Part shown: piece after piece, positions 8,912 to 16,173 of the stretch
Layout of the letters: each line of letters begins with the position of its first letter
Numbering within the stretch: the first letter of the stretch is position 1
Translations under genes and position numbers: made by a program
Assembly: GCA_021298835.1 (NCBI GenBank)
Contig: JAJTHG010000005.1
Location: 1 to 64,000 of the forward strand
Direction of reading: 5' to 3'
Length of the DNA stretch: 64,000 nucleotides
Source: Gemmatimonadota bacterium
Lineage (GTDB): Bacteria > Gemmatimonadota > Gemmatimonadetes > Gemmatimonadales > Gemmatimonadaceae
Notes under the pieces: generated by a model
What the model was told of the DNA's origin: nothing
Seen by the model: only the letters and a program-made list of their open reading frames with translations
Databases searched by the model: none

Positions 8912-9807
8912 TGCGCATCACGAACGCCGTCATCACGGACAACGCCGTCCGCGCCATGCTCACGGCGCAACGCGGCATCGACGAGGGCACGCGCCGCGTC
9001 GCCTCCGGGCTCCGCGTGGACCGCCTGTCCGTTGACCCGACCGCCGGCTCGGAGGCGATGCGGGCCGGCAGCGAACTGCGGGCGCTCACGCAGTACGGCC
9101 GCAACATCGAGCGCGCCCGGTCGGCCAGCACGACCCAGGAAGACGTCCTGAACTCGCTGAGCGACCTGCTGACGCGTGCACAGGAGCTCGCGCTCGGCCA
9201 GTCGAGCGACACGGCGACCGCCCAGACGCGCGCCGCGGTGAAGGCCGAGGTGGACCAGATGCTGTACATGGCGGCCTCCCTCGCCAACACGCAGCACGAG
9301 GGGAGCTACCTGTTCGGTGGCGCCGAATCGGGCACGCCACCGGTCACGGTGGTGCCGGGGCCGGTTCCCTCCTTCACCGTCGCGACGACGGCGCCGGCGC
9401 AGGAGTACGAACTCTCGCCGGGCCAGCGCCTGCGCGTCGCCGAGCGCGCCGCCGACATCTTCGGCACGCCGGCGAGCGGGGCGCTCGCCTCCCTCCAGGC
9501 GCTGTCGGCGGCGCTCGGCGCCAATGATCGCGCCGCCGTCCAGGCAACGCGGGCGGGGCTCGACGCCGCGTTCCAGGTCGTGCAGAACGGCCTCGGCGCC
9601 ACCGGGGCCCGCGCCACCCAGCTCGAGGTCACCGCCGCGAACATCGACGCCCTCACGCTGACCCTCACCGCCTACCGGTCGGAACTGGTGGACGTGGACA
9701 TGGAACAGGCGATCACCGAACTGGTCGCCAAGCAGACCACCTATCAGGCCGCGATGCTCGCGACGTCGAAGGTGATCGACCTCACCCTCACCAACTACCT
9801 GCGATGA
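8911..9807 (+). CDS. flgL: flagellar hook-filament junction protein FlgL (HAP3)
   Basis: A 298-residue flagellin-like protein. The N-terminus MRITNAVITDNAVRAMLTAQ and the segment RVASGLRVDRLSVDPTAGSEAM match the D0/D1 domain of FlgL. The C-terminal coiled region (VDMEQAITELVAKQTTYQAAM) is the canonical FlgL/flagellin C-terminal helix. FlgL is exported through the flagellar type III system and joins FlgK to the filament. The GTG start overlaps the stop of the preceding glycosyltransferase. flgK is not in the window, so flgL is separated from its usual partner. fliW follows with an ATGA overlap. Confidence 0.93.
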   Translation: MRITNAVITDNAVRAMLTAQRGIDEGTRRVASGLRVDRLSVDPTAGSEAMRAGSELRALTQYGRNIERARSASTTQEDVLNSLSDLLTRAQELALGQSSDTATAQTRAAVKAEVDQMLYMAASLANTQHEGSYLFGGAESGTPPVTVVPGPVPSFTVATTAPAQEYELSPGQRLRVAERAADIFGTPASGALASLQALSAALGANDRAAVQATRAGLDAAFQVVQNGLGATGARATQLEVTAANIDALTLTLTAYRSELVDVDMEQAITELVAKQTTYQAAMLATSKVIDLTLTNYLR

Positions 9808-10277
9808 CCGCGCTCGCCGTCCGTACCTCCCCCATGCCCATCGAGCGGACCGTCGTCTCGGAGATCCTCGGCCCCCTGGCGGTAACCGCCGAGACCGAAC
9901 TCCATTTTCCCCGCGGCATCCTCGGCTTCCCGGAGTGCCGACGGTTCGTCCTGCTCGCCAGCCCGCACGACGGTCTCTACTGGCTGCAGTCCACGGAGTT
10001 CGGCGCCCTGACCTTCGTCGTCGCGGACCCGTTCCGCTTCGTCCCGGAATACGCCGTGGACCTCGGCCCGAGTGTGCGGCGCCAGCTGGAGGCCGATGAC
10101 GCCACCGACGTCGCGATCTTCGCGATCGTGACGCTCGCCGCGGCACCGGCGGAGGCGCCGAGCATGAACCTCCAGGGCCCGCTCCTCGTCAACCTGCGGC
10201 GGCGGCGCGCCGTGCAGCAGGTGATCCCGGAATCCCGGTGGGGCGTGGCCGTGCCGTTCTCGCTGGCCGCGGGCTGA
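9804..10277 (+). CDS. fliW: flagellar assembly factor FliW
   Basis: A 157-residue protein with the FliW core ELHFPRGILGFPECRRFVLL and the later segment LNLQGPLLVN-type strand (MNLQGPLLVNLRRRRAVQQV). FliW is a cytosolic protein that binds flagellin. In Bacillus it also binds CsrA, freeing flagellin mRNA when flagellin is low. It overlaps flgL by 4 nt. csrA, often the next gene, is absent here: the gene after fliW is convergent. The flagellin leader downstream carries CsrA-like sites, which makes a FliW-CsrA loop plausible in this organism. Confidence 0.93.
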   Translation: MTALAVRTSPMPIERTVVSEILGPLAVTAETELHFPRGILGFPECRRFVLLASPHDGLYWLQSTEFGALTFVVADPFRFVPEYAVDLGPSVRRQLEADDATDVAIFAIVTLAAAPAEAPSMNLQGPLLVNLRRRRAVQQVIPESRWGVAVPFSLAAG

Positions 10278-10292
10278 CGGCCCGCCGTCAGC
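10273..10292. terminator. bidirectional hairpin containing both stop codons
   Basis: GCTGACGGC-CC-GCCGTCAGC is a perfect 9-bp inverted repeat between convergent fliW and the TPR-GT gene. Both genes' TGA codons lie within its arms. There is no T-tract on either side, so it may be a weak intrinsic or a Rho-assisted terminator. Confidence 0.65.
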
Positions 10293-11706
10293 GCCGCGTG
10301 CGCAGCCGCTCGACGAGCGCGCGCGCCACGTCGCGTACGACCGGGCCCCAGTCGCCGCGCGTCTCCTGGCGGAAGAGCCGCGCGGAGGGATACCACGGCG
10401 AGTCCGTGCGCCCCCGGAACCAGCGCCAGTCGGCGGCGCGGCGCAACAGGACGAAGGTCGGGACGCCCAGTGCGCCGGCCACGTGTGCCACCGACGTGCA
10501 CACCGTGACGACGACGTCGAGGCGAACCATGGCGTGCGCGGTGTCGCCGAAGTTCCCGAGGCAGGGGCCAAGCGCGACGAGCCGTTGGCGGAGGTCCGGT
10601 GCCAGTGTCTCGTGCTCGGCGGCACGCGGCCCCTTCTGCAACGAATACCAGGCGAAGCCGGGCAGGCGGAGCAACGGAGCGAAGGCGGCGAGCGGGATCG
10701 AGCGTTCGTGATCGGAGGCGTTGCGCGGTTCCCCGCCCCACACGAGGCCGATGCGAAGCGGCGCAGGCGCGGCCAGCATCGCCCCCAGCGACGGCGGGCA
10801 CACCCCGGGCGGGGAGACGTAGGGCACCGTGCGGCCGAGCAGGTCGCTCCCCACGCCAAGGCGGTGCGGGAGGCTGCTGATCGGCACCGCGCAGTCGGTC
10901 GGCGGCAGGGACTCACCGCGCGCCACCACCGCATCCACCCCGGCCATCGTCCGGACCAGCGGCACCAGCGGCGCGCCGCACTCCACGACGATGCGTCCCG
11001 CCCCTCGGGCGCGCAGCAAGGGGACGAAGCGCACCATCATGATCTGGTCGCCAAGCCCCTGCTCGGCGAGCACGGCGATGGACCGGCCCTCGAGCGGCTC
11101 GCCGAGCCACGGCACGGCATGCGCCGCAGGACTGCTCGCGGAGCCGGTGGCGAGCGCGAGGCGATGCTCGTGCGCCCGCCAGCCGGCGTCGAACCGCTCG
11201 AGCGCGAGGAGCGCGAAGGCCCGGATCCACCCGGCGGCGGACGACTCGCCGTGCCGCGCGGCATGGGCGTCCAGCGCCGCGAGGGCGCCGGGTTCGTCAC
11301 CGAGGTCGTACCGCGCCTGCGCCAGCGCCAGCAGGGCCGGACCGTGTTCCGGCCGGTGCTCGAGCGCACGGGTGGCCAGCCGCATGGCGAGGTCCGGCTC
11401 ACCTCGTCGGCGCATGCTCGCGGCCAGCCACGCGAGGGCCTCCGGTTGCGACGGCGCGAGCGCGAGGGTGCGCTCGAACCAGCGGATCGCCACGTCCTCG
11501 AGGCCGGCGCCCTGCGCGGCAGCGCCGGCGAGGAGCGGGTAGAAGACGTTCGCCGGCGCACGCGCGCAGGCGGCCTCGGCGATCGTCAGGGCACCCGACG
11601 CGTCCCCGGCGGCGAGGCGCTCGCCGACGGCCGCCACGATCGGATCGCCCTCGGCGGCGGCGAGGACGGGCAACTCTTGCCGTTCGGGAATCGGAGGAGC
11701 GGTCAT
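10288..11706 (-). CDS. second TPR-glycosyltransferase (GT9-like) fusion protein
   Basis: A 472-residue protein from the ATG at 11706. Residues about 20-215 are TPR-like repeats (AIRWFERTLALAPSQPEALAWL and following). About 230-465 are a GT9-like GT-B domain with LAEQGLGDQIMMVRFVPLL, RIGLVWGGEP and VTVCTSVAHVAGALGVPTF. It is a paralogue of the protein at 6231-7706 and sits head-to-head with flagellin. A strong sigma54-type promoter at 11721-11737 predicts transcription starting only 3-4 nt before this ATG. The mRNA is therefore leaderless, or translation starts at the GTG at 11637, which has a GAGGG Shine-Dalgarno-like sequence upstream. Probable role: flagellin glycosylation, like Caulobacter FlmG (inference). 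Confidence 0.8.
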   Translation of the reverse strand: MTAPPIPERQELPVLAAAEGDPIVAAVGERLAAGDASGALTIAEAACARAPANVFYPLLAGAAAQGAGLEDVAIRWFERTLALAPSQPEALAWLAASMRRRGEPDLAMRLATRALEHRPEHGPALLALAQARYDLGDEPGALAALDAHAARHGESSAAGWIRAFALLALERFDAGWRAHEHRLALATGSASSPAAHAVPWLGEPLEGRSIAVLAEQGLGDQIMMVRFVPLLRARGAGRIVVECGAPLVPLVRTMAGVDAVVARGESLPPTDCAVPISSLPHRLGVGSDLLGRTVPYVSPPGVCPPSLGAMLAAPAPLRIGLVWGGEPRNASDHERSIPLAAFAPLLRLPGFAWYSLQKGPRAAEHETLAPDLRQRLVALGPCLGNFGDTAHAMVRLDVVVTVCTSVAHVAGALGVPTFVLLRRAADWRWFRGRTDSPWYPSARLFRQETRGDWGPVVRDVARALVERLRTRR

Positions 11707-11720
11707 CGCGGGGTCGAGGG

Positions 11721-11737
11721 GCAACCCCCGTGCCAAC
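11721..11737 (-). promoter_or_regulatory. sigma54-type promoter for the TPR-GT gene
   Basis: Read on the minus strand, GTTGGCACGGGGGTTGC matches the RpoN consensus YTGGCACGR-N3-TTGC at every fixed position, with the -24 GG and -12 GC correctly spaced. The predicted transcription start is near 11709. Confidence 0.75.
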
Positions 11738-11772
11738 CGACACGCCGGACCGGGCAGCCGTGCACCCGACCG

Positions 11773-11800
11773 CTCAAGTCCTGGCGCGACGTGCCGACGA
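11773..11800 (+). promoter_or_regulatory. sigma28 (FliA)-type promoter of fliC
   Basis: CTCAAGT (11773-11779), a 13-bp spacer, then GCCGACGA (11793-11800). It matches the FliA form TCAAGT-N12/15-GCCGATA, and the same motif occurs upstream of fliS, the gene at 15756 and flgM. The predicted start is near 11807, giving a leader of about 72 nt. Confidence 0.75.
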
Positions 11801-11835
11801 TAGGTGGTGCGGGGAAGCACGACGCTCCCCCGCGT

Positions 11836-11869
11836 GGAGCACGGATGCTCCATCACCGTTTATGGAGGA
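11836..11869 (+). promoter_or_regulatory. flagellin mRNA leader with two CsrA-like sites
   Basis: A hairpin GGAGCA-CGGA-TGCTCC (11836-11851) presents the CsrA core CACGGATG around its loop. A second GGA motif, ATGGAGGA (11862-11869), is the ribosome-binding site of fliC. One hairpin site plus one site over the Shine-Dalgarno is the arrangement through which CsrA represses hag in Bacillus subtilis. CsrA binding here is inferred from sequence only. Confidence 0.5.
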
Positions 11870-11878
11870 ACGACCGCC

Positions 11879-12649
11879 ATGCGCATCAACACGAACGTCT
11901 CCGCCCTCAACGCGCAGAAGAACCTGTTTCTGACGAACAAGATGGTGGAGGGGAACACCAGCAAGCTGTCGAGCGGCCTGCGCATCTCGCGCGCCGCGGA
12001 CGACGCGGCGGGCCTGGCCATCGCCAACAACCTGCGCACCAACACGCGCGAGGCGAAGATGGCCGTCAACAACGCGCAGCAGGCCAACGCCTTCCTGCAG
12101 ATCGCCGAGGGCGCGGCGTCCACGATCCAGCGCATCATCGAGCGCCAGGCGGAGCTCTCGATCCAGCACTCCTCGGCCCAGAACGCCGGCGTGCAGTCCA
12201 CGCTCGAGGACGAGTACGACCTGCTCAGCGCCGAGATCACGCGCATCATCGACGCGACGGAGTTCAACGGCGAGGCGATCTTCTCCGCGTCGGCCCGCTC
12301 CTTCACCGTGTCCGACTCGTCGAGCGGCGACTCGGTCTCGGTGACGCTCGACATGGCGGCCGCGGACGTGACCACCGCGATCGGCGCCGGCAGCACCAGC
12401 TCGGCCCTCTCGTTCGTCAACTCGATCCTCGGCTCGGTCGGCGCGGCGCAGAACCGCCTCGACTACACGGTCGCGAACCTCCAGAACACGATCGTGAACT
12501 ACGCCGCTGCGGAATCGACGATCCGCGACCTCGACATGGCCGCCGAAGTCGCCGACTTCCAGAAGAACAACATCCTCGTGCAGGCCGGCTCCTCGGTCCT
12601 CGCGCAGGCCAACCAGAGCGCGCAGTCGGTGCTCGCGCTGCTGCGGTAA
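11879..12649 (+). CDS. fliC: flagellin, short form
   Basis: A 256-residue flagellin. The N-terminus MRINTNVSALNAQKN and the block LSSGLRISRAADDAAGLAIAN are the D0/D1 signature. The C-terminus (STIRDLDMAAEVADFQKNNILVQ, split by family consensus, ending SAQSVLALLR) is canonical. Only about 60 residues separate the conserved halves, so D2/D3 are essentially missing. That centre is very rich in Ser and Thr (SARSFTVSDSSSGDSVSVT), a plausible target for O-glycosylation by the neighbouring enzymes. The ATG at 11879 follows GGAGGA by 9 nt. It has its own sigma28-type promoter and a strong hairpin after the stop. Confidence 0.95.
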   Translation: MRINTNVSALNAQKNLFLTNKMVEGNTSKLSSGLRISRAADDAAGLAIANNLRTNTREAKMAVNNAQQANAFLQIAEGAASTIQRIIERQAELSIQHSSAQNAGVQSTLEDEYDLLSAEITRIIDATEFNGEAIFSASARSFTVSDSSSGDSVSVTLDMAAADVTTAIGAGSTSSALSFVNSILGSVGAAQNRLDYTVANLQNTIVNYAAAESTIRDLDMAAEVADFQKNNILVQAGSSVLAQANQSAQSVLALLR

Positions 12650-12674
12650 CCGCCGCAGGGCACCAACCGCCTGG

Positions 12675-12702
12675 CTCCCGGGGTCCGGACGGACTCCGGG
12701 AG
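12675..12702 (+). terminator. strong intercistronic hairpin between fliC and fliD
   Basis: The arms 12675-12687 and 12690-12702 form 13 base pairs with one G-U and a 2-base loop. It lies 26 nt after the fliC stop and 24 nt before the fliD start. There is no T-run. It may end most flagellin transcripts, or stabilise their 3' end, so that fliD is made in smaller amounts. Confidence 0.65.
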
Positions 12703-12725
12703 TTCCGGCTTAGCAGGAACCACCC

Positions 12726-14789
12726 ATGACGGGTCCCGTCAGCAACTTCAGCGGCCTCGCGTCCGGCGTGCAGTGGCGCGACGTCGTCGACAGCACGCTC
12801 GCCATCGACCGGCGCCGACGCGTCACGCCTCTCGCCACGCAACAGTCGCTCATCGAGCGCCAGCGCACCGCGTGGACCGACCTCGAGCGCCTGCTCGGCG
12901 CCTTCGAGCGGCAGATGCGTGACCTGCGGGACGGCTCGGCGTTCGGCATCACCCGCACGAGCGGCGGCACCAGCCCGACGTCGGGCCGCTCGCTGCTCAC
13001 CGCCACCGCCACCGCGCAGGCCACCCCGGGCGCGCTGGACGTCGAGGTGAAGGCCCTCGCCCGCGCCGAGAAGGTGGCGGGACACGTCGTCGCCTCGGCC
13101 ACCACGGCACTCGGCCTCGCCGGCACCTTCACGATCGCCGGCCAGGTCGTGAGCATCCAGGCGACCGACACCCTCGAAGGCGTGCGCAACAAGGTCAACG
13201 CGCTCAATGCCGGCGCCACCCCCACCCGGGTCGCCGCCAGCATCCAGCAATCGTCGTCGGGGGCGTTCCGGCTCGTGCTCGGTGCCACCGAACCGGGCGC
13301 AGCGGGCATCGCGATCGGCGCCGGCTCCGGCGGCGTCGCCGCGGAGCTGGGCTTCGTCGCCACGCAGTCGCAGGCGGTCTCCTCGGCCACCGCCGCCATC
13401 GCTGCCGCCATGGGCGTCAGCGTACCGCCGCCGAGCACGATTCGCGTCGGCAACCAGGTCATCTCGGTCGACCTCGCGACCGACTCGCTCACCTCCATCG
13501 CGGCCCGCATTCGCGCCGCCGACGTCGAGGCGGACGTCCGCGGCGAGACCGCCGGCGGCGGCAGCGCGTTCCGCCTCGTCGTCGGGACGGGCGTGACCGC
13601 CACCTCGGATGCGGGCAGTGCCGACGTCATCGCGGCGCTCGGCCTCGTCGAGCAGGGGCGCCCCGAGGCCAAGGAACAGCTGGCCATCAGCGGCGCCTTG
13701 ACTGCCGGGGGGACGCCCGCCGCCGGCAACGCGCTCCTGACGGGGCTCTCGCTCGACGGCACCCCGCTCGGGCTCGCTGTCGGCGACACCATCACGGTGC
13801 GGGGGACGCGCGGTGACGGCACCACCGTGCTCACCGGCATCACCGTCGGGGCCGGCGACACCCTGCAGGCGCTGGTGGACCGCCTCAACGCGGCCGATGC
13901 CTTCGGTGCCCCGTCCCGCGCGGCGACCGTGTCGCTGGATGCCGATGGCCGGCTTCGGATGCAGGACACCGTCGCCGGCGAGTCACGACTCGCGGTCGCC
14001 TTCGATGTCCAGCGCGCGACCGGCGGCCCCACGACGCTCGGTACCGTTCGCACGACCGTCGAGGGCCGGGCTCGCACGGTGGTCGCCGGCAGCGACGCGC
14101 GCCTGGTGATCGACGGAATCGAGACCACCAGCCCCTCGAACACAGTCGCCTCGGCGGTGCCCGGCGTCACGCTGTCGCTCGCGCAGGCCGAACCGGGCAC
14201 TACCGTCACGGTCGCCGTGACCCGCGACGACGAGGCGGCCCGGAAGGCGGTCGACAATCTGGTCACGGCCTACAACGACATCGTCGGCTTCTTCGATCGG
14301 CAGCAGGCCGAAGGACAGCCGCTGCGCTCCGACCCGACGCTGCGCGCCGTGCTCCGCTCGCTCACACAGGCCGTGACCGCCTCGGTGAGCGGCGCGGGGA
14401 GCCTGACGCGCGGGACTGCGGTCGGCCTCGCACTCCAGCGGGACGGGCGCCTCGCGCTCGACGGCACCGCCTTCGTCGACGCCCTCGCCCGCAGCCGGAC
14501 CGACATGGCCACGCTGTTCGGCCCCACCGGCATCGGCGGCGCTGCGGTCACCGCCGCGCAGAACGCGACGCGCTTCGGCACCGGCACCATCGCGACGCAG
14601 GTCGGCACGATCGACCGGCAGGCGTCCACGCTCCGGGCGCGGATTCAGCGCGAGGAGGATCGCCTCGAGGACAAGCGGACGCGCCTCACCGAGCAGTTCA
14701 CGCGCATGGAGGGTGCCGTGTCACGGTTGCAGGGCCAGGGCAGCTTCGTCAACTCGCAGCTCGCGGCCCTGCGGAGCCAGTCCCGGTGA
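12726..14789 (+). CDS. fliD: flagellar cap protein FliD (HAP2)
   Basis: A 687-residue protein with the FliD N-terminus (SNFSGLASGVQWRDVVDSTL), several beta-rich Thr/Ala repeats in the middle, and the conserved C-terminal domain (KAVDNLVTAYNDIVGFFDRQ). The C-terminus, IQREEDRLEDKRTRLTEQFT followed by a MEGAVSRL coiled coil, is typical. FliD caps the filament and promotes flagellin polymerisation outside the cell. At 687 residues it is longer than the enteric form (about 470), because of extra Ser/Thr-rich surface domains. AGGA precedes the ATG. Its stop overlaps the next gene's GTG. Confidence 0.93.
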   Translation: MTGPVSNFSGLASGVQWRDVVDSTLAIDRRRRVTPLATQQSLIERQRTAWTDLERLLGAFERQMRDLRDGSAFGITRTSGGTSPTSGRSLLTATATAQATPGALDVEVKALARAEKVAGHVVASATTALGLAGTFTIAGQVVSIQATDTLEGVRNKVNALNAGATPTRVAASIQQSSSGAFRLVLGATEPGAAGIAIGAGSGGVAAELGFVATQSQAVSSATAAIAAAMGVSVPPPSTIRVGNQVISVDLATDSLTSIAARIRAADVEADVRGETAGGGSAFRLVVGTGVTATSDAGSADVIAALGLVEQGRPEAKEQLAISGALTAGGTPAAGNALLTGLSLDGTPLGLAVGDTITVRGTRGDGTTVLTGITVGAGDTLQALVDRLNAADAFGAPSRAATVSLDADGRLRMQDTVAGESRLAVAFDVQRATGGPTTLGTVRTTVEGRARTVVAGSDARLVIDGIETTSPSNTVASAVPGVTLSLAQAEPGTTVTVAVTRDDEAARKAVDNLVTAYNDIVGFFDRQQAEGQPLRSDPTLRAVLRSLTQAVTASVSGAGSLTRGTAVGLALQRDGRLALDGTAFVDALARSRTDMATLFGPTGIGGAAVTAAQNATRFGTGTIATQVGTIDRQASTLRARIQREEDRLEDKRTRLTEQFTRMEGAVSRLQGQGSFVNSQLAALRSQSR

Positions 14790-15151
14790 GTGCCGCCTGC
14801 GACGCAGCGTGTGCCGCCTGGCAGGCGCTCCTCGCCGACGATGCGCCGTGGGGAGCGACGGACGACGACGCCCTCCTCGCGGCGCTCGCCGCGCGCGATG
14901 ACGCCTTCGAGGCGGCGAGTCGCGCGACCGTTCAGCTCCCTGCGCAGGCGCTGGCCCCCGGCGAGCGCGAACGGCTCGCCGGCCTCCTCGCGCGCGTGGC
15001 GGCCGCGACGCTGAGCCTCGAGCAGCGCGTCAGGGACCGCCGCGCGGCGATCGCCGCGGCGCTCCAGGCCCCGACCGACGCCGTGGCGACCGCCGCGCGC
15101 TCGCCCTATCGGCCCGCAGCTGCCGCGGCGCGCGTTGACGTGCGACGCTGA
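14786..15151 (+). CDS. small helical protein, possible FliT-type chaperone
   Basis: A 121-residue Ala/Leu/Arg-rich, fully helical protein starting at a GTG that overlaps the fliD stop (GTGA). It has no confident family match. Size, helix content and position directly after fliD fit FliT, the FliD export chaperone. The C-terminal tail TAARSPYRPAAA resembles the aromatic tail of other FliT/FlgN-like proteins. The functional call is inference from position. Confidence 0.55.
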   Translation: MSAACDAACAAWQALLADDAPWGATDDDALLAALAARDDAFEAASRATVQLPAQALAPGERERLAGLLARVAAATLSLEQRVRDRRAAIAAALQAPTDAVATAARSPYRPAAAAARVDVRR

Positions 15152-15174
15152 CGCGACGGCGAGCGCGCGGCGCA

Positions 15175-15203
15175 CTCAAGTGCCGCGGGACTGCCGCCGA
15201 ATA
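15175..15203 (+). promoter_or_regulatory. sigma28 (FliA)-type promoter of fliS
   Basis: CTCAAGT (15175-15181), a 14-bp spacer, then GCCGAATA (15196-15203). The predicted start near 15210 gives a leader of about 34 nt with GGAG before the fliS ATG. Confidence 0.7.
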
Positions 15204-15243
15204 TCTCGGTGTCCCGTTGGCATCCGCATCACACGGAGTCTTC

Positions 15244-15654
15244 ATGGCCTACCAGCAGCAGATCGACCGCTACCTCGCCGCCGACATCGCCACTCGCTCG
15301 AAGGAGTGGCTCGTGCCGCTCCTGTACGAACACCTGGTGAAGCACCTCCGGCGGATGGAGCTGGCGATCGAGCGGAAGGACTCCGCGCTGCAGGCCAGTG
15401 CCGCCGCGAAAGCCAGCGACATCCTCTACGAACTGCTCGGGACGCTCAACGTCGAGGCGGCGCCGCAGATCGCCCGCCCGCTGGCGTCGCTGTACGCGTT
15501 CCTCGTCGCCGAGCTGCTGCGCATCGGCCGGTCGCGCGACGCCAGCGCCTTGCGCCGCGTCATCGCCATCTGCGCCGACCTCCAGGGAGCGTGGACGCAG
15601 GCCGCCGAACAGGTGGCGCCCCGACAGGCCGCACAAGCACGGGCGATGGCCTAG
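15244..15654 (+). CDS. fliS: flagellin export chaperone FliS
   Basis: A 136-residue helical protein starting MAYQQQIDRYLAADIATRS, with LVPLLYEHLVKHLRRMELAI and ILYELLGTLNVE matching the FliS helices that wrap the flagellin C-terminus. FliS keeps flagellin monomeric in the cytosol and delivers it to the flagellar export gate. The ATG at 15244 is chosen for homology and the GGAG 6-9 nt upstream; an in-frame GTG/ATG further upstream is less likely. It is expressed from its own sigma28-type promoter instead of with fliD. Confidence 0.88.
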   Translation: MAYQQQIDRYLAADIATRSKEWLVPLLYEHLVKHLRRMELAIERKDSALQASAAAKASDILYELLGTLNVEAAPQIARPLASLYAFLVAELLRIGRSRDASALRRVIAICADLQGAWTQAAEQVAPRQAAQARAMA

Positions 15655-15718
15655 CGTCGGCGCCTGCCGGGTCGGCTTGCCCGCCGGCACCGATCCAGAC
15701 GTGGGCGGCCGGGGACGG

Positions 15719-15747
15719 CTCAAGTCCGGCCGGCACCCCGCCGATGC
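15719..15747 (+). promoter_or_regulatory. sigma28 (FliA)-type promoter of the gene at 15756
   Basis: CTCAAGT (15719-15725), a 14-bp spacer, then GCCGATGC (15740-15747). The -10 element overlaps an in-frame ATG at 15744, so translation must begin later, at 15756 or 15777. Confidence 0.65.
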
Positions 15748-15755
15748 TCGAGGGC

Positions 15756-16154
15756 ATGGATCGGTCCCAGGCCCGCATGGCGCTGTTCGAACGATGCGCC
15801 GCCTTGCTGCTCGCCGAGTTGGATGCCCGCGAATCGGGTGACCAGCTGGGCGCCGAGGCCTTGCGGGCCGAGCGCGATGCGCTGCACGCGGCGTGGGAGG
15901 GACTCGGGACGGTGCCGGTCTCGCCAGAGGTGACGTTCCCCGAGGCGCTCGACGGTGCGACCACCGAGCTGGCGCACCGCGAGGCCGTCGACCAAGCGCT
16001 GCGCGAACGACTCGCGGCGCTCGGGGCCGCCGCCGCCCGGACGCTCTCTTCGCCCCCCGGGGCGCGGGCTACCTTGCGGCTCGGTTCCGCTTCGGGGGTC
16101 AACCCGTTCCGCTGTGCGATCCCCTCCGAGCGGGCGCTCGACGTGACGTTCTGA
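15756..16154 (+). CDS. small flagellar-cluster protein of unknown function
   Basis: A 132-residue protein. The first 95 residues are predicted helical (ARMALFERCAALLLAELDARES and later LAHREAVDQALRERLAALG). The tail is short, ending CAIPSERALDVTF. No family recognised. Its own sigma28-type promoter places it in the late flagellar class, between fliS and flgM. Predicted transcription begins about 15753, so the ATG at 15756 would be essentially leaderless; ATG 15777 (MALFERC) is the alternative. A FlgN/FliT-like chaperone or another late regulator are both possible. Confidence 0.6.
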   Translation: MDRSQARMALFERCAALLLAELDARESGDQLGAEALRAERDALHAAWEGLGTVPVSPEVTFPEALDGATTELAHREAVDQALRERLAALGAAAARTLSSPPGARATLRLGSASGVNPFRCAIPSERALDVTF

Positions 16155-16173
16155 CTCGGCGCGCCGTCCTCCG

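Noticed and set aside
10278-10290. csrA after fliW
   Set aside because: csrA often follows fliW, but here the next gene is convergent and no small CsrA-like frame is present.
10483-12729. A 748-codon plus-strand frame across the TPR-GT gene and fliC
   Set aside because: It is antisense to the TPR-GT gene and out of frame with fliC; composition is repetitive and motif-less.
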